Notes under the pieces: model-generated
What the model saw: the letters and a program-made list of their open reading frames with translations, nothing else
Databases searched by the model: none
What the model was told of the DNA's origin: nothing
Assembly (NCBI RefSeq): GCF_007565055.1
Contig: NC_044554.1
Location: 138,197,463-138,261,462, forward strand
DNA: 64,000 nucleotides
Direction of reading: 5' to 3'
Origin: Rhinopithecus roxellana
Taxonomy: Eukaryota; Chordata; Mammalia; Primates; Cercopithecidae
Shown: piece by piece, positions 22,204 to 33,288 of the stretch
Layout: each line of letters starts with the position of its first letter
Numbering within the stretch: the first letter of the stretch is position 1
Position numbers and translations under genes: made by a program

Positions 22204-23894
22204 TTTAAGTGCTGGTCTTTTTTGTTAATATTAAACATTTACCAGAGTCACTTGCACACAGATATTTCTTCAACTTAAAAAAAAGCTACCAGTCAAAATT
22301 CCATGAACATGTTGATTGCTTTAATATATTAATATACTGATGGATAATATGCTGATATCTATTAATATATTTTACTCATGTTATCCTATTAACTAAAACT
22401 ATTGGTGAGCAAAATTTGAGCACCAAGAAAGTAGAAATGTACTTTTGCATGATATTAAAATATGACGGTAAAAACAAACAAACAATGAAAATGACACTAA
22501 ATTATATTTGACCAGAACTCACAAAGGCAGTTAGGAAATCCAAGTGTCTAGAGGTGATGGCTGTGTAAGAACCTAGATAAATTTCATATAGAAAATGCAA
22601 AGATTTCTACAATGTGGCTGAGTTTACTGATGGTGCTGGTAACTTTGCTGGCCATCTGAGAACTGCCAAGGAAGGCTCTTGCCTCTTTAAGTGTTTTTGA
22701 AAAGGGAAGTTTTTATTAAGTCATCACCTCCACAGAGTACCTTCCAATTGTCATGAGAGCTTTGTGTAACACATGAGAAAATAGGCTTCACTTGCACCAG
22801 CATGATTTCCATAGAGGCATGAAGAACCGGACCACTGTTATTCTTCTAGGGGCAGAGAACTGAACCTCTGTCTCATTCTGTCTCTGAGGAAGCCACAGTG
22901 ATAAAGAGATTGAGATTAAAGCAAGAACAGAAAATGTCTTTGTAACTGAAAGGATACATACGTTATCTGAAGTAATATCCTGGGACCACGTGGCAATCAC
23001 AACTACCACAATATGTGAATTTGTTAGAGTTTCATGAATATTTATGCTATTACTTCCCCAGACATTCAGAAAATACTTGGGAGATGCAATGATCCATGCC
23101 TAGGTTTGTTTGGCAGTAAAATAAAACCTTGATGTGAATTCCTGCAGTCTTTTCTTTTAGTGTAGTCTGTTTTCCCAAATACCCAGAAGCGGGTGGGAGA
23201 ACAAACTTGAATTCCAATGTTTTAATTATTATATCATTTTAGATAGAAACTCAGAACCTCTATTTTTGAGCACCGATCTGTAGATGTTGGAGATTTGTTT
23301 TAAATAATCTCTGGAGCTCATTGACCTGTCTAGAAGAAGAATGGATAAGGCATAAGGTTTGAGCAAAATTTACTTTTGAAAATTTTACTTTTTTCTTTGA
23401 CAATGTCTGATCCTGCCCTTTGGGAAGGATAAAGCTCTGTAAAAGCACAGGGCCAGCTCCTGTTTTCTGAACGCTTTCTATGGATGGGGATGAATCTACG
23501 CATTCCACTTATCAGAGTAGGTTTACCCTCATGGATTACATTTGAGGTCCCACATCTGAGTGGTTGACATATTGTGCCAATATAGCTAGCCTAAGTGTCC
23601 CTGTATTAGCACTGGCTTGTGTAATAAGTTATCAGCTGGTGGAAGGACCTAGGAGACTGTATATATAAGCTGAGAGAGAGGCATCAGTGATATAGGGATC
23701 TGTGCCAACTGTACATTCAGCCTACTTTTGTCTTTCGCATTTTCTCTTGCCCTAAAACATACTGCATTCATTATAGGATAGATGGTTGCTGTGACCATTC
23801 GGTTTATGACTTGATAGGTCTAATAGCACTTCAGCTTAAGCTGGACAACTCTGGATTTATACTTACTTGACATGCCTTTCTCACTAAGCTTAAT
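22204..23894. other. 1.7 kb without a supportable gene
   Basis: No named repeat. A TATA-like 'tgtatatataagctgag' near 23660 in a less AT-rich stretch could belong to an old LTR, but I see no LTR ends. Confidence 0.35.
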
Positions 23895-23908
23895 AATTTC
23901 TAGGTTTC

Positions 23909-24210
23909 GGCCGGACGCGGTGGCTCAAGCCTGTAATCCCAGCACTTTGGGAGGCCGAGACGGGCGGATCACGAGGTCAGGAGATCAAAACCATCCTGGC
24001 TAACACGGTGAAACCCCGTCTCTACTAAAAAAATACAAAAAACTAGCCGGGTGAGGTGGTGGGCGCCTGTAGTCCCAGCTACTCCGGAGGCTGAGGCAAG
24101 AGAATGGCGGGAAACCGGGAGGCGGAGCTTGCAGTGAGCTGAGACCCGGCCACTGCACTGCAGCCTGGGTGGCAGAGCCAGACTACGTCTCAAAAAAAAA
24201 AAAATAAATA

Positions 24211-24240
<30 letters not shown>
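23909..24240 (+). mobile_element. Young AluY of Old World monkey type (AluYR-like)
   Basis: Contains 'gtggctcaagcctgtaatcc' and 'gacccggccactgc', variants I associate with cercopithecid AluYR. The A tail has grown into an (AAT)n microsatellite (24205-24240). Target-site duplication aatttctaggtttc at 23895-23908 and 24241-24254 is exact. Confidence 0.95.
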
Positions 24241-24243
<3 letters not shown>

Positions 24244-24299
24244 TTCTAGGTTTCATTTAATGACATTCACTTTAACATTTAGATGACATTGTAGGGTGA

Positions 24300-24712
24300 T
24301 TAATTGGCTTAATTTCAATATTGTTGTGTCTCAGGGACTAGGGAGGCCAGAAGAGGAAGAGAGAGAGGGAAATGACCCATCGGTGGAGCAGTCAGTACAC
24401 ACACAAAATTTATCAATTAAGTTTGCTGTCTTATGTGGACGTGCTCATGCTGCCCTAAAACGATTACAATAGTAACATCAAAGATCACTGATCACAGACC
24501 ATCATAACAGACATAATAATAATAAGCCAGTTTAAAACACTGTACAAATCATTAAAATTTGACCTAGGATACAAAATGAGAGCATGCTGTTGGGAAAATG
24601 GTGCAGATAGACTTGCTTGAGGCAGGTTAGCCACAAAATTTTAACACAATGGAAATGCAGTATCTATGAAGCACAATAAATTGCAGAACGATAAAATGAG
24701 TTATGTCTGTAT
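24300..24712 (+). mobile_element. Tigger1-like DNA transposon, 3' part
   Basis: 'gatcactgatcacagacca', 'gagagcatgctgttggg', 'gtgcagatagacttgcttg', 'aatgcagtatctatgaag' and the terminal 'gttatgtctgta' follow the order of the Tigger1 3' end. No transposase frame survives. Confidence 0.72.
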
Positions 24713-24715
24713 ATA

Positions 24716-25021
24716 GAAAGAGAACTAATTTGATTGTGTTTATCTTAAATTCTGTGACCTTAATGGACTCACTTCTTATTTTTAGGAGGTTTCTAAAATA
24801 GATTTGTTTGGATTTCTATGTAGACAGTCATGTCTGTTGTAAATAGGGACTATTCTATTTTTTCCATCCTGATCTGTATGTCCTTTATTTTCTTGTCTTA
24901 TTGCACAGTGTATAACTTCCAGCAGTGTTTTGCATAAGGGTGATAAAAGCAGATATAGTTCCTTTATTCTTGATTTAGAGAGAAACCATTCAGTTTTTCA
25001 CCACTAAATATGATGTTAGTA
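24716..25021 (-). mobile_element. Old L1 ORF2 fragment (antisense), outer target
   Basis: Reverse complement of L1 reverse-transcriptase-region DNA ('tctatgtagacagtcatgtc', 'aaatagggactattc'). It is the first exposed piece of a long antisense L1 that resumes at 26556, 28082 and 31275. Confidence 0.72.
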
Positions 25022-26555
25022 TAGTTATGTCCTACATAACACTTTGGTCACTGATGGACGGCATATATGAGAGTGGTCCCACTAGACTATAATGGGATTG
25101 AAAAAATCATATTGCCAACTGATGTCTTAGCCATGATAATGTTGCAGCACAATGCATTACTTACATGTTTGTGGGATTGCTGCTGTAAACAATCCTACTG
25201 TACTCCCAGTGTGGTATAAAAGCAAACAACTATGCAGTTTTACTATACATTTACTACATTTTACTAAAATTTTTGTCATTATTTTATTTTATTTTATTTT
25301 GGAATGGAGTCTTGCTCTGTTGCCCAGGCTGGAGTGCAGTGGTGCAATCTCAGCTCACTGCAACCTCTGCCTCCTGGGTTCAAGTGATTCTTGTGTCTCA
25401 GCCTCACAAGTAGCTGAGATTACAGGTGTGCAGCACCATGCTTGGCCAATTTTTTATGTTTTTGGCAGAGATGGGGTTTCACCATTTTGGTCAGGCTTTT
25501 CTTGAACTCCCGACTACAAATGATCTGCCTACCTCAGCCTCCCAAAGTACTGAGATTGCAGGTGTCAGCCACTGTGCCTGGCCTTTGTCATTATTTTAGA
25601 GTGTACTCCTTTTACTTATAAAAATGTTAACTCCTAAACAGTCTCAGGCAAGTCCATCAAGAGGTGTTCCAGAAGAAAGCATTGCTATCATAGGAGACAA
25701 CATCTTCATGCATGCTCTTACCCGTGAAGACCTTTCAGTGGGAAAAGATACGGAGGTAGAAGACTGATACTGATGATCTTGATACTAGGTAGACTTAGGC
25801 TGTTGCATGTATTTGTGTCTTAGTTTTTAATAACAAATTTTAAAAGTAAATAATAAAAATAAAAAATTTCACAAGCAGAAAAGTGTTTGTAGAACAAAGA
25901 TATACAAAAAGATAATCTTTTGTACAGCTTCATAATATTTGTGTTTTAAGTTGTGTTATTACAAAGTAGAATCAAATTATTATTAAAAATTAAAAAGTTT
26001 ATAAAGTAAAAGTTATAGTAAGCTACAGCTAATTTATTGTTGAAGAAAGAAAAATGCTTTAATGAATTCAGTGTAGCCTAAGTGTACAGTGTTTATAAAG
26101 TCTACAGTATCATACAGTAATGTCCTAGGCCTTCGTATTCACTCACCACTCACTCACCCAGGCAACTTCCAGTCCTGTAAGCTCCATTTATGGTAAGTGC
26201 CCTATACAGGTATACCATTTACAAAATCTTTTATGTTATATTTTTTTACGTGCATTGTATGTATTTAGATATGCTTAGATACATAAATACCATAGTTGGT
26301 GAGTGTTACCAAACTGTTACCATAAATGTAACACTTACTGTGTTATAATAGCCTACAGTATTCAGTGAAGTCTTATGCTGTACAGGTTTGTCATCTAAGA
26401 GGGATGAGCTATTCCATATAGCCTAGGTGTATAGTGGCTACTATATATACCATCTAGATCTGTGTAAGTACACTCTAGGACATTCGCACAATGGCAAAAT
26501 CACTTGACAGAACATTTCTCAGAATGTATCCACATCATTAAACAACACATGACTG
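25022..26555. mobile_element. Tigger-family (TcMar) DNA transposon
   Basis: The left end 'tagttatgtcctacataaca' and the right end, whose complement starts 'cagtcatgtgttgttta', are matching inverted termini next to a TA target on the left. The interior is AT-rich and noncoding, with 'gcctaggtgtatagtggcta' typical of this group. An Alu interrupts it at 25287. It lies inside an older L1. Which Tigger subfamily is uncertain. Confidence 0.7.
25287..25583 (-). mobile_element. Alu (AluS-like) inside the Tigger element
   Basis: Complete antisense Alu with a (TTTTA)n-like tail. The exact 15-bp duplication tttgtcattatttta at 25272-25286 and 25584-25598 fixes its ends. Confidence 0.95.
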
Positions 26556-26864
26556 TCTAATGTTAGCTTTTTGTAGATGCTTTTTATCAAGTCGATAAAG
26601 TTTCCTCTATTCCCGCTTTATAGAGAGCGTTTATCATGAATGGATATCGAAATGTGTTAAATGTTTATTATGCATCAACTGATATAATGTAACTTTCCTT
26701 CTTTTGTTTGTTAACATGGTGGATTATTTTGATTGACTTTGTGAGATTTAATCAGGCTTATTTTTCTGGAAACAATCCCCCACTGGACGTGGGTAAATTT
26801 TGAAAAATATACTGTAGAAGTCCATTTGTTAAGTTATACATATCTTTATATATATATGTATATA

Positions 26865-26896
<32 letters not shown>

Positions 26897-27949
26897 CACT
26901 CTCTCTCTCTCTCTCCTGGTTTTAGTATCAGTGTAATAACAGCTTCAAAAAAATAAATTGGAAAATGTTCTTTTTCTGTTTTCTGGAAAAAAATAGTGTA
27001 AAATTGGTGTTAACTTTTTTTAAAACATGTTAGAATTCTCCAGTGAAACCATCTAAACCTAGATATTTCTTTTTTAGTAGTTTTAAAATTATGAATTCTA
27101 TTTTCTTAATGGTTATAGAGTCATTCACATGATCTATTCCTGCGTGGTGAGTGGAGTTAGTTTGTGTTGCAGCAGGAACACTGCATTTTGTCCATTTTGT
27201 CTAAGTTGCCTAATTTATGTGTGTGGAGTGGTTTGAAATATTCCTTGATTGTCCTTTGTGATGTGTGGTGTCTGTAGTGATATTGCCTGTTTCATTATGA
27301 TATTTAAAATTTGTGTCTTTTCCTTTTAATTTCTGCTTGAGTTTGCTAAATTTCATTAATCTTTTAACAGAGCTATCTCTGTTTCATTGATTTAACTATT
27401 GTTTTTCTCTTTTAAATGTGTTTTCTGTTCTTATCTTCATTAATCCCCACCCTCTACTTGCTTTCAGTTTATTCTGCTCTTCTTTTTCTAGGTTCCTGAG
27501 GTGGAAATCTATTGCTCAGTCGAGACTTTTCCTCTTTACTGATGCATGCATTTATTGCTATAAGTTTCCTTCTCAGTACTTTGATATGTCACAGCTTCAT
27601 GTTTATCCAGTTCAGTATATTTTTTAAATTTTTCCTTGAGACCTCCTCTTTGACTGATAGATTATTTAGAAGTGTGTTTTTAAATTTCCAAGCGTTTGGG
27701 AATTTTCGTATCTTTCTTATGCTGATTTCCAATTGGATTCCCTACAATGATTTCTGGTTTTCACCTGCTCTGGTTGATTACTATCTCTTTTAAATTTGCT
27801 GTGGTGAGTTTTAGGGCCTAGGATAGTTCTATTTTGCCGTGTGTTTTGTCAGCATTCGAAAAAATACGTGTATTCTGCTGTTGCGTGGAATATTCTGTAA
27901 ATGCCAAATAGATTCTTTTGGTTAATGGCATTTTGAGTTGTTTTATATT
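26556..27949 (-). mobile_element. Old L1 ORF2 (antisense), continued
   Basis: Continues the L1 begun at 24716: 'ttagctttttgtagatgctt', 'taacatggtggattattttg', 'cctggttttagtatcagtg'. Many mutations; no open frame. Confidence 0.78.
26847..26915. repeat. Compound (TA)n(TG)n(TA)n(CT)n microsatellite
   Basis: Uninterrupted dinucleotide blocks in series within the L1. Likely polymorphic. Confidence 0.95.
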
Positions 27950-27974
27950 CTTGCTGATTTTTTTCCCTCTTTTT

Positions 27975-28079
27975 AAAAATATGAAATGCTTCACAAAATT
28001 TTGTGTAATCTATGTGCAGGAGCCGTGTTAATCTTGTCTGCATCATTCTAATTTTAGAAAGTGCTGCCAAAGCCAACAC
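27975..28079 (-). pseudogene. RNU6: U6 snRNA pseudogene
   Basis: The minus strand reads as U6 from its first nucleotides (GTGTTGGCTTTGGCAGCAC at 28079-28061 against GTGCTCGCTTCGGCAGCAC) through the central AGATTAACACGG-like block, to the 3' end and an oligo(A)-type tail. About 105 bp, so essentially full length, but diverged, including in the ACAGAGA-region equivalent. The 12-bp duplication cttgctgatttt at 27950-27961 and 28082-28093 shows L1-mediated insertion. No U6 promoter (PSE/TATA) context, so it should be dead. Confidence 0.93.
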
Positions 28080-28081
28080 TC

Positions 28082-28188
28082 CTTGCTGATTTTCTGTCTA
28101 GTTCTATCAATTATTGAAAAAGGCATGAGGAAATTTCTAACTATAATTGTGGATTCATCTATATCTCCTTTCAGTTCTGGCAGTTTTC
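28082..28188 (-). mobile_element. Old L1 fragment between two retro-insertions
   Basis: A short piece of the same antisense L1 ('ggcatgaggaaatttctaac', 'tggattcatctatatctcc'), bounded on the left by the U6 duplication and on the right by the retrocopy duplication. Confidence 0.75.
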
Positions 28189-31100
28189 TTTTTTAAAAAA
28201 ATCCAAAAAAATTATTTAATTAAGCATAAAGTTACTTTCACCTTTATCTACAACCACAGGGAATGTAGTTCTTGGCATGAAGACACAGCCTTTAGAATTT
28301 AAAGCCTCCCCACCTGCGAGATTACATATATAAAACTTCCACTATTGTTTCCATAGTAGTGGATTAGTTCCCGAGATTAAAAGTTATACGATCTAGAATA
28401 TACTAAAATGGAAATGATTTACTCATAGATTTGTATTTAAATCATCTTTATTTACAAAATACTATCCTAAGAACTATAATGACATTAAACTTCAGTTTGA
28501 GAAAAGTGTAATCACTTAAGTAACAGCAGTTACTTAAACTGAAAATGAGATCAGTCTAAATTACTTTTGAAGAGAGCAAAAATATTGTCAGGTTTCTTGC
28601 TGTGGTTCTGGATGTTCAGTAGCAGGCTTCTTTGAAAGCAGAATCAACCTGAAGGGAACTCGTTTCTACCTTCAGAATGTGGGGGTGGGGTAAAATCCAG
28701 GTCTTGGGTGAAGGTAAGGAGGAAAACCCCTCGGTGGATAGATGTTTCTCATCGCAAATGGAGCATGTGGTGGACCTGGGAAATCCTTTGGTGGATAGTA
28801 ACCACGAGAAACTCCGAACATGGTTCCTGGAGGAGGTAGGGGGAAAGGAGGTCCTCTTCTCATGAACGGGCCCCTTGTATTCACTGGAAACAATGGACCT
28901 CTGATTGGAGCTAGAGGTGGAGGAACAAAGCTGGTACCAGTTGCTTCATTTTCAGCAGCGAGAGATGAATCAGGCACATTTAAATTACCAGGATCATCTT
29001 TGGCATCATTTCTACTGGATTCCTTTTCGGAAGGCATTGACCCATCCATTTTATCCAAAGAAGGCATATTAACACTTCTGAGTTCTGCTGGCCCAGACAG
29101 CCTATCAGAATTAGAATAAAATCTGTCTTCCCTTTGTGGAGGAGGAGCTGAATCAGGATATGATTGTCCTGGTGGAGCAAACATCATCCTACGGTCCTGT
29201 TCCCACGGAGATGACAGGGACCCAGTGTCAGAAGGAGCCCTGTGAGGATCAGTTAACGTATCATAGCTTGGATCTCCTCTTTCATTGGTAATCTGATGGT
29301 CCAGAGGATTCCCTGGGCCTCTTGGGCCTCTTCCTCCTCCCTCGGGAAGCACAGGTGAGAGTCTGAGTGGACCCTCCAACAAAGTTTTAGGAGAGAGAAA
29401 AGCTCTCGTTTCAGATGAAGGCTGACCCAATGGTGAGGGACCATATGGGGAATGCTCTTTGCCAAATGCTGTTTTTGAAACATCAGGTGCACAAGGATCT
29501 TTTTCTAAAAGTTCAAATTTAAACTCTTTTTCAGTTAATTTTTGTCTGTTGTGAGCATTTTCTTTCCTTAAATCATTGAGGTTTCTTTCAGCAGTCTGAG
29601 CTGCCAACCAATTATCATGTCCTTTTTTCTCGTAGGAAACAACCTGCCTTTGATAAAAATTAATAGTTCTCTCCAATTCTTCTTCAAGATCTTTGGCTAG
29701 CTTTCTATAGGTCTCCAGTCCTTCAATGGTATGGCTGATCTTTTTCTCCACTTTAGAAAGTTTCTCTTCTTCCTCTATCCGGTAATTTTCCTCTACTGTC
29801 AATTTCTTGTGGAGTTTCATTTCATTTTCTTGATATAATTCAGTCATTATTTTAAGTTTCTGTTGAAGCTTCTGATTCTCACTTTCAAAATATATGTTTT
29901 CTGACTGCAAAGATGCGTGTTGAGTCTGAAGATTTTTAATATGCTCTGTAAGCTCTTCCTTTGTTTTGTCAACTTCAGATAACTGAATAATAATGTGGTT
30001 TCTTTCTCCTTCTGAGGTTTTTAAAGAAACATTTAACTTAGTAGCATGAATCAGTTTCTTCAAAGCTCCTTTTGGAGGATCATCTAAGTAAACACCATTT
30101 TCCAATTCGCCGTTCACTTCTAATTCCAAGTTATCGTCATCCGTTATGTCCTCTCCAAGCACAGCAGCCGGATCTTTCATCTTCAGCAAGCATCCAGTCA
30201 GAGTCTTGATGTGATTTTCTTTATCATTTAGAACTTGTTCTGCGTGTACTTTGGAGTCTTCAAATGTTATTTTCTGTTTATTAAGTTCACTCACTTGTTC
30301 TTTCCATACTTCAGCTTCTTGCAAAAGCTGCTTCTGGCTTTCCTGAAGTTTAGAATTTTCATTCAAAGCATCTTTTATTGCGATCTCCTGTCGTTCTTCA
30401 TTCATGTTAAATATCTTGCAGATGATTTTGGCTTCAGCTATTTGTGATTTGAGGGATTTTGACTCATCTTCTAGAGACCGTATCCTTTTTGAAATATCTG
30501 CCATCAATTCATCTTGTTGAGAATGTTTAGATTTCTCTTCTTTGAACTCTTTCTCTAGACAGAGGATTTCATCCTTAAGTTCAGAATTGGACCTGTTCAG
30601 CTTTTCACAGGCTGCCTCCAAACTTCGTGCTTCTGCTGCCGCCTTCTCAAAGCTGGCATCCTCTAAAGATGACTCTACTTCATAGCCTTCATACTCTTTT
30701 TGAATAAGGTTAAATTTTTCAAGTATTTTACATTTTTCTTCAATTAGTCCAGAAAGCTTTGCAGCAAGTTTTTTTTCTCTTCCCACATAAAGCCGACTCC
30801 TAACTGATCTAAAACTTCTCAACAAAAAAAGGAGAACAGCAAAAAATCCAACAACAGCTGCACATACCACCAAGTCCCATGGAAAACCATAAGGATTCGA
30901 ATCTGGTCTCCTACTTTCAGGCAGTGCTGCCACAAGGCTGCGTAGCTCCTCCAGTACCAGCCCCAAATAGGGCTGAGGAGTAGCGTCTGGCTCCTTCATA
31001 GAGCCAAGGCTGCTCTGGGGTCACCGCAGTAACACTGGCCACAACAAGCGGTGGAGAACACGCAGCCTTGGTTCTGGAACCCGAATCCGCACGCGCAACC

Positions 31101-31259
31101 AAGCGGAGCGGACCACTGCAGAGCCAGCTGCAGGGGGCGTTGGGGAACGCGGGCACCCCACAGGCCTCACAGCCCCATGCTGCCCCTCCCCACCCACCCC
31201 CAGCCCCTTGTTACACTTTACATCCTGAGACAGCGTAGGTCGGAGCCTGACCCGTCTTG
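28189..31259 (-). mobile_element. Full-length cTAGE/MIA2 retrocopy (processed insertion)
   Basis: Intronless mRNA copy flanked by the exact 15-bp duplication gttctggcagttttc (28174-28188 and 31260-31274). On the minus strand it comprises about 260 bp of GC-rich 5' UTR (31000-31259), a long coding frame, about 480 bp of 3' UTR with AATAAA at 28452-28447, and a short decayed A tail (TTTTTT at 28189). The GC-rich 5' part stands out sharply from the AT-rich L1 around it. Confidence 0.93.
28672..30999 (-). CDS. cTAGE family protein (MIA2/cTAGE5-like retrogene), open frame
   Basis: An uninterrupted 775-codon frame starts MKEPDATPQPYLGLVLEELR. One transmembrane segment lies at about 43-60 (LVVCAAVVGFFAVLLFLL) and is followed by RSFRSVRSRLYVGREKK. 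Two long coiled-coil regions (about 80-270 and 315-500) are rich in Glu/Lys/Leu heptads, and a Pro/Gly-rich C-terminal domain runs from about 520 to 775. In the parent family (MIA2/cTAGE5), this architecture belongs to ER-exit-site proteins that bind Sec23/Sec24 through the proline-rich tail and help export large cargo with TANGO1. The start matches the short cTAGE5 isoform by position. The frame ends FYPTPTF, about 30 residues short of the parent as I recall it. A +1 shift brings in TGA and TAG, and an opposite shift about 13 codons later restores the parental ending ATEHPEPQQET (to 28588). Open length suggests recent insertion or constraint. Transcription is unknown, and it may be an untranscribed pseudogene. 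Confidence 0.82.
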   Translation of the reverse strand: MKEPDATPQPYLGLVLEELRSLVAALPESRRPDSNPYGFPWDLVVCAAVVGFFAVLLFLLRSFRSVRSRLYVGREKKLAAKLSGLIEEKCKILEKFNLIQKEYEGYEVESSLEDASFEKAAAEARSLEAACEKLNRSNSELKDEILCLEKEFKEEKSKHSQQDELMADISKRIRSLEDESKSLKSQIAEAKIICKIFNMNEERQEIAIKDALNENSKLQESQKQLLQEAEVWKEQVSELNKQKITFEDSKVHAEQVLNDKENHIKTLTGCLLKMKDPAAVLGEDITDDDNLELEVNGELENGVYLDDPPKGALKKLIHATKLNVSLKTSEGERNHIIIQLSEVDKTKEELTEHIKNLQTQHASLQSENIYFESENQKLQQKLKIMTELYQENEMKLHKKLTVEENYRIEEEEKLSKVEKKISHTIEGLETYRKLAKDLEEELERTINFYQRQVVSYEKKGHDNWLAAQTAERNLNDLRKENAHNRQKLTEKEFKFELLEKDPCAPDVSKTAFGKEHSPYGPSPLGQPSSETRAFLSPKTLLEGPLRLSPVLPEGGGRGPRGPGNPLDHQITNERGDPSYDTLTDPHRAPSDTGSLSSPWEQDRRMMFAPPGQSYPDSAPPPQREDRFYSNSDRLSGPAELRSVNMPSLDKMDGSMPSEKESSRNDAKDDPGNLNVPDSSLAAENEATGTSFVPPPLAPIRGPLFPVNTRGPFMRRGPPFPLPPPGTMFGVSRGYYPPKDFPGPPHAPFAMRNIYPPRGFPPYLHPRPGFYPTPTF

Positions 31260-31274
31260 GTTCTGGCAGTTTTC

Positions 31275-32300
31275 ACATCACATATTTTGAAGCTCTATTG
31301 TTTGGTGAATATACTTTTAAAATTGCTGTCCTCTTCATGAATTAAACCTTTGATCATTATACAATCTCTCTGTTTCTGGCAATTTTCTTTGCTTTGGCTG
31401 ATATACATACAGGCACTCTTGCTTTCCTTGCATTAATGTTTGTGTAATATATCTTTTTTCATCCTTTTAATTTGGCCTGCCCTGTATTGGTAAATTTCAA
31501 GTGAGTTTCTTGCACACAGCATACAAGAAACATATAAGAAAGGGTCATACTTTTAAATACCCTCTTCTACTATCTGTCTCTTGGTAAACCATTCGTAATT
31601 CACCTAATTATGGATATTTTAGTCCTTAAGCCTGACATTTTCTGTTTTCTGTATCAATTCTTGTTTCTCTGCTTATTTTTCATGACTTCCTGTGGGTTGT
31701 TTGAATATTTGTTTTAGAATTCCATTTTGTTATTCATAGTATTTATAGTGTATCTTCTTTTTTATAGTTTTTTTGGTTGTATTTTATAGCTTAGTATATA
31801 TTCCTTTATATATACACTATCACACTAAATTGGTGTCATCTGTATTGCAGTTTGAGTGAAGTATAACAACCCTCTGTCATATTATGTCTCTTTACCCTCT
31901 GAAATTTGTAGTATAATTGTCTTACATACATTTAGAATAACACTAGACAATGCTATGATTTTTGCTTGAAACATCAAACGTAATTTAGGAAATTAGAATC
32001 TATGAAAATAAAGTGAGCATTTTAGAGCTGCCAGAAAGAAATCTGACACAACCTGTTTTATCTTTCTTTTTTTCTTTCTTTCCCTTATATTGATCATAGA
32101 TATTATGATGCCCTATCTATTAACTCCAATATCTGGATTATCTATTAATTTGTTTTTAATAACTGATTTATTTCTCATCAGTCTGCTTTTTTTTTTTTTT
32201 GCTTTTTTGTATATTTGGTATTTTTTTAAAAGTATGCTGAATTTATGGATAATAGGATATAGAAATACTCAAGAATTTTGCATTTGTTTTTTCTGGGCAG
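31275..32300 (-). mobile_element. Old L1 (antisense), continued
   Basis: Resumes the L1 interrupted by the retrocopy: 'attgctgtcctcttcatgaa', 'acttgctttccttgcattaat'-type antisense text, 'ttgcacacagcatacaagaa'. The 5' side fades into unassigned sequence. Confidence 0.72.
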
Positions 32301-32904
32301 AAGTTGTAATTACTTGTAGATCATCTTGCTGCTCTCAAGACCTAGTTTTAAGTTGTGTTATGGTAATTATATTTTATTTTCCTCTTAGAGCATATGCCTC
32401 ACCCCTAGGATACTGCGCCTCTCCTAAGAGAATTTTTAGAGTCCAAATGAGTTTCTCAGTTGTTTACCAACATTTCCCCATCTGGCTGGATCTGAACTCC
32501 AGTAGCTTTCCAGGAAATTTTCAGTCCCTGGTGATCTCTTCTGCTTTCTGTATGCCAGCCGTTGCTTTCTACTGGGTCTCCTCTGTTCTTAACCAACTGT
32601 CACATAGCTAAGCAGTCACAGAAGGACTAAAATGGCATTTACACACCCATTTCTAGGTTCTTTCTCTCTCCCATATGGTACATTGACCCCCAATTCCAAG
32701 CCAGTTTAGCAGCTTTGAACTCTATTCATTGCTTCTTTTGGTTCCCAAGACCACTAACCCTTGGTTGGGTCGCATTTTCCCATACCAACGTCAGGAAGAT
32801 GCCTTTCTGGAAAATCCTGGCAAATGTGGTACTAATCTCATGTTCCTCACCTTCCTTAAAGATCTCACATGTGACTTGCTACAACAATGTTCTTCAATGC
32901 CTGC
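32301..32904. other. Possible eroded L1 5' region
   Basis: No gene. Composition and position fit the 5' end of the preceding antisense L1, but I cannot match it confidently. A 173-codon frame at 32090-32611 overlaps its start and looks like chance. Confidence 0.35.
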
Positions 32905-33283
32905 TGATATGGTTTGGCTGTGACCCTACCCAGATCCCATCTTGAATTGTGGCTCTTATGATTCCCACATGTAGCCTTGCCCACCTGAACCATGTTTAGG
33001 ACCTGGTGAGAGGTAATTGAATCATGGGGTCGGGTCTTTCCCATGCTGTTCTTGTGATAGTAAGTCTCACGAGATCTGATGGTTTTACAAAGGGGAGCTC
33101 CCCTGCATATGCCCTCTCTCTTGTCTGCCATGTAAGATGTGCCTTTGCTTTTCCTTTGCCTTCCATCATGATTGTGAGGTCTCCCCAGCCACGTGGAACT
33201 GTGAGTCCACTAAACCTCTTTCTCTTATATATTACCCAGTCTTGAGTAAGTCTTTATTAGCAGCATGAGAACAGACTAATGCA
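32905..33283 (+). mobile_element. Solo MST/THE1-type LTR (ERVL-MaLR)
   Basis: Begins 'tgatatggtttggctgtg' and ends 'acagactaatgca'. Internal landmarks are 'ttgaatcatggggtcggg', 'tctcacgagatctgatgg' and 'ccccagccacgtggaactgt'. The exact 5-bp duplication cctgc (32900-32904, 33284-33288) shows a complete solo LTR. Confidence 0.92.
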
Positions 33284-33288
33284 CCTGC

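Noticed and set aside
24205..24240. (AAT)n array considered as an independent microsatellite
   Set aside because: It is the expanded tail of the AluY that ends there.
32090..32611. 173-codon plus-strand frame rich in hydrophobic residues
   Set aside because: T-rich DNA near an antisense L1 produces Phe/Leu-rich chance frames. It has no GPCR or transporter motif.
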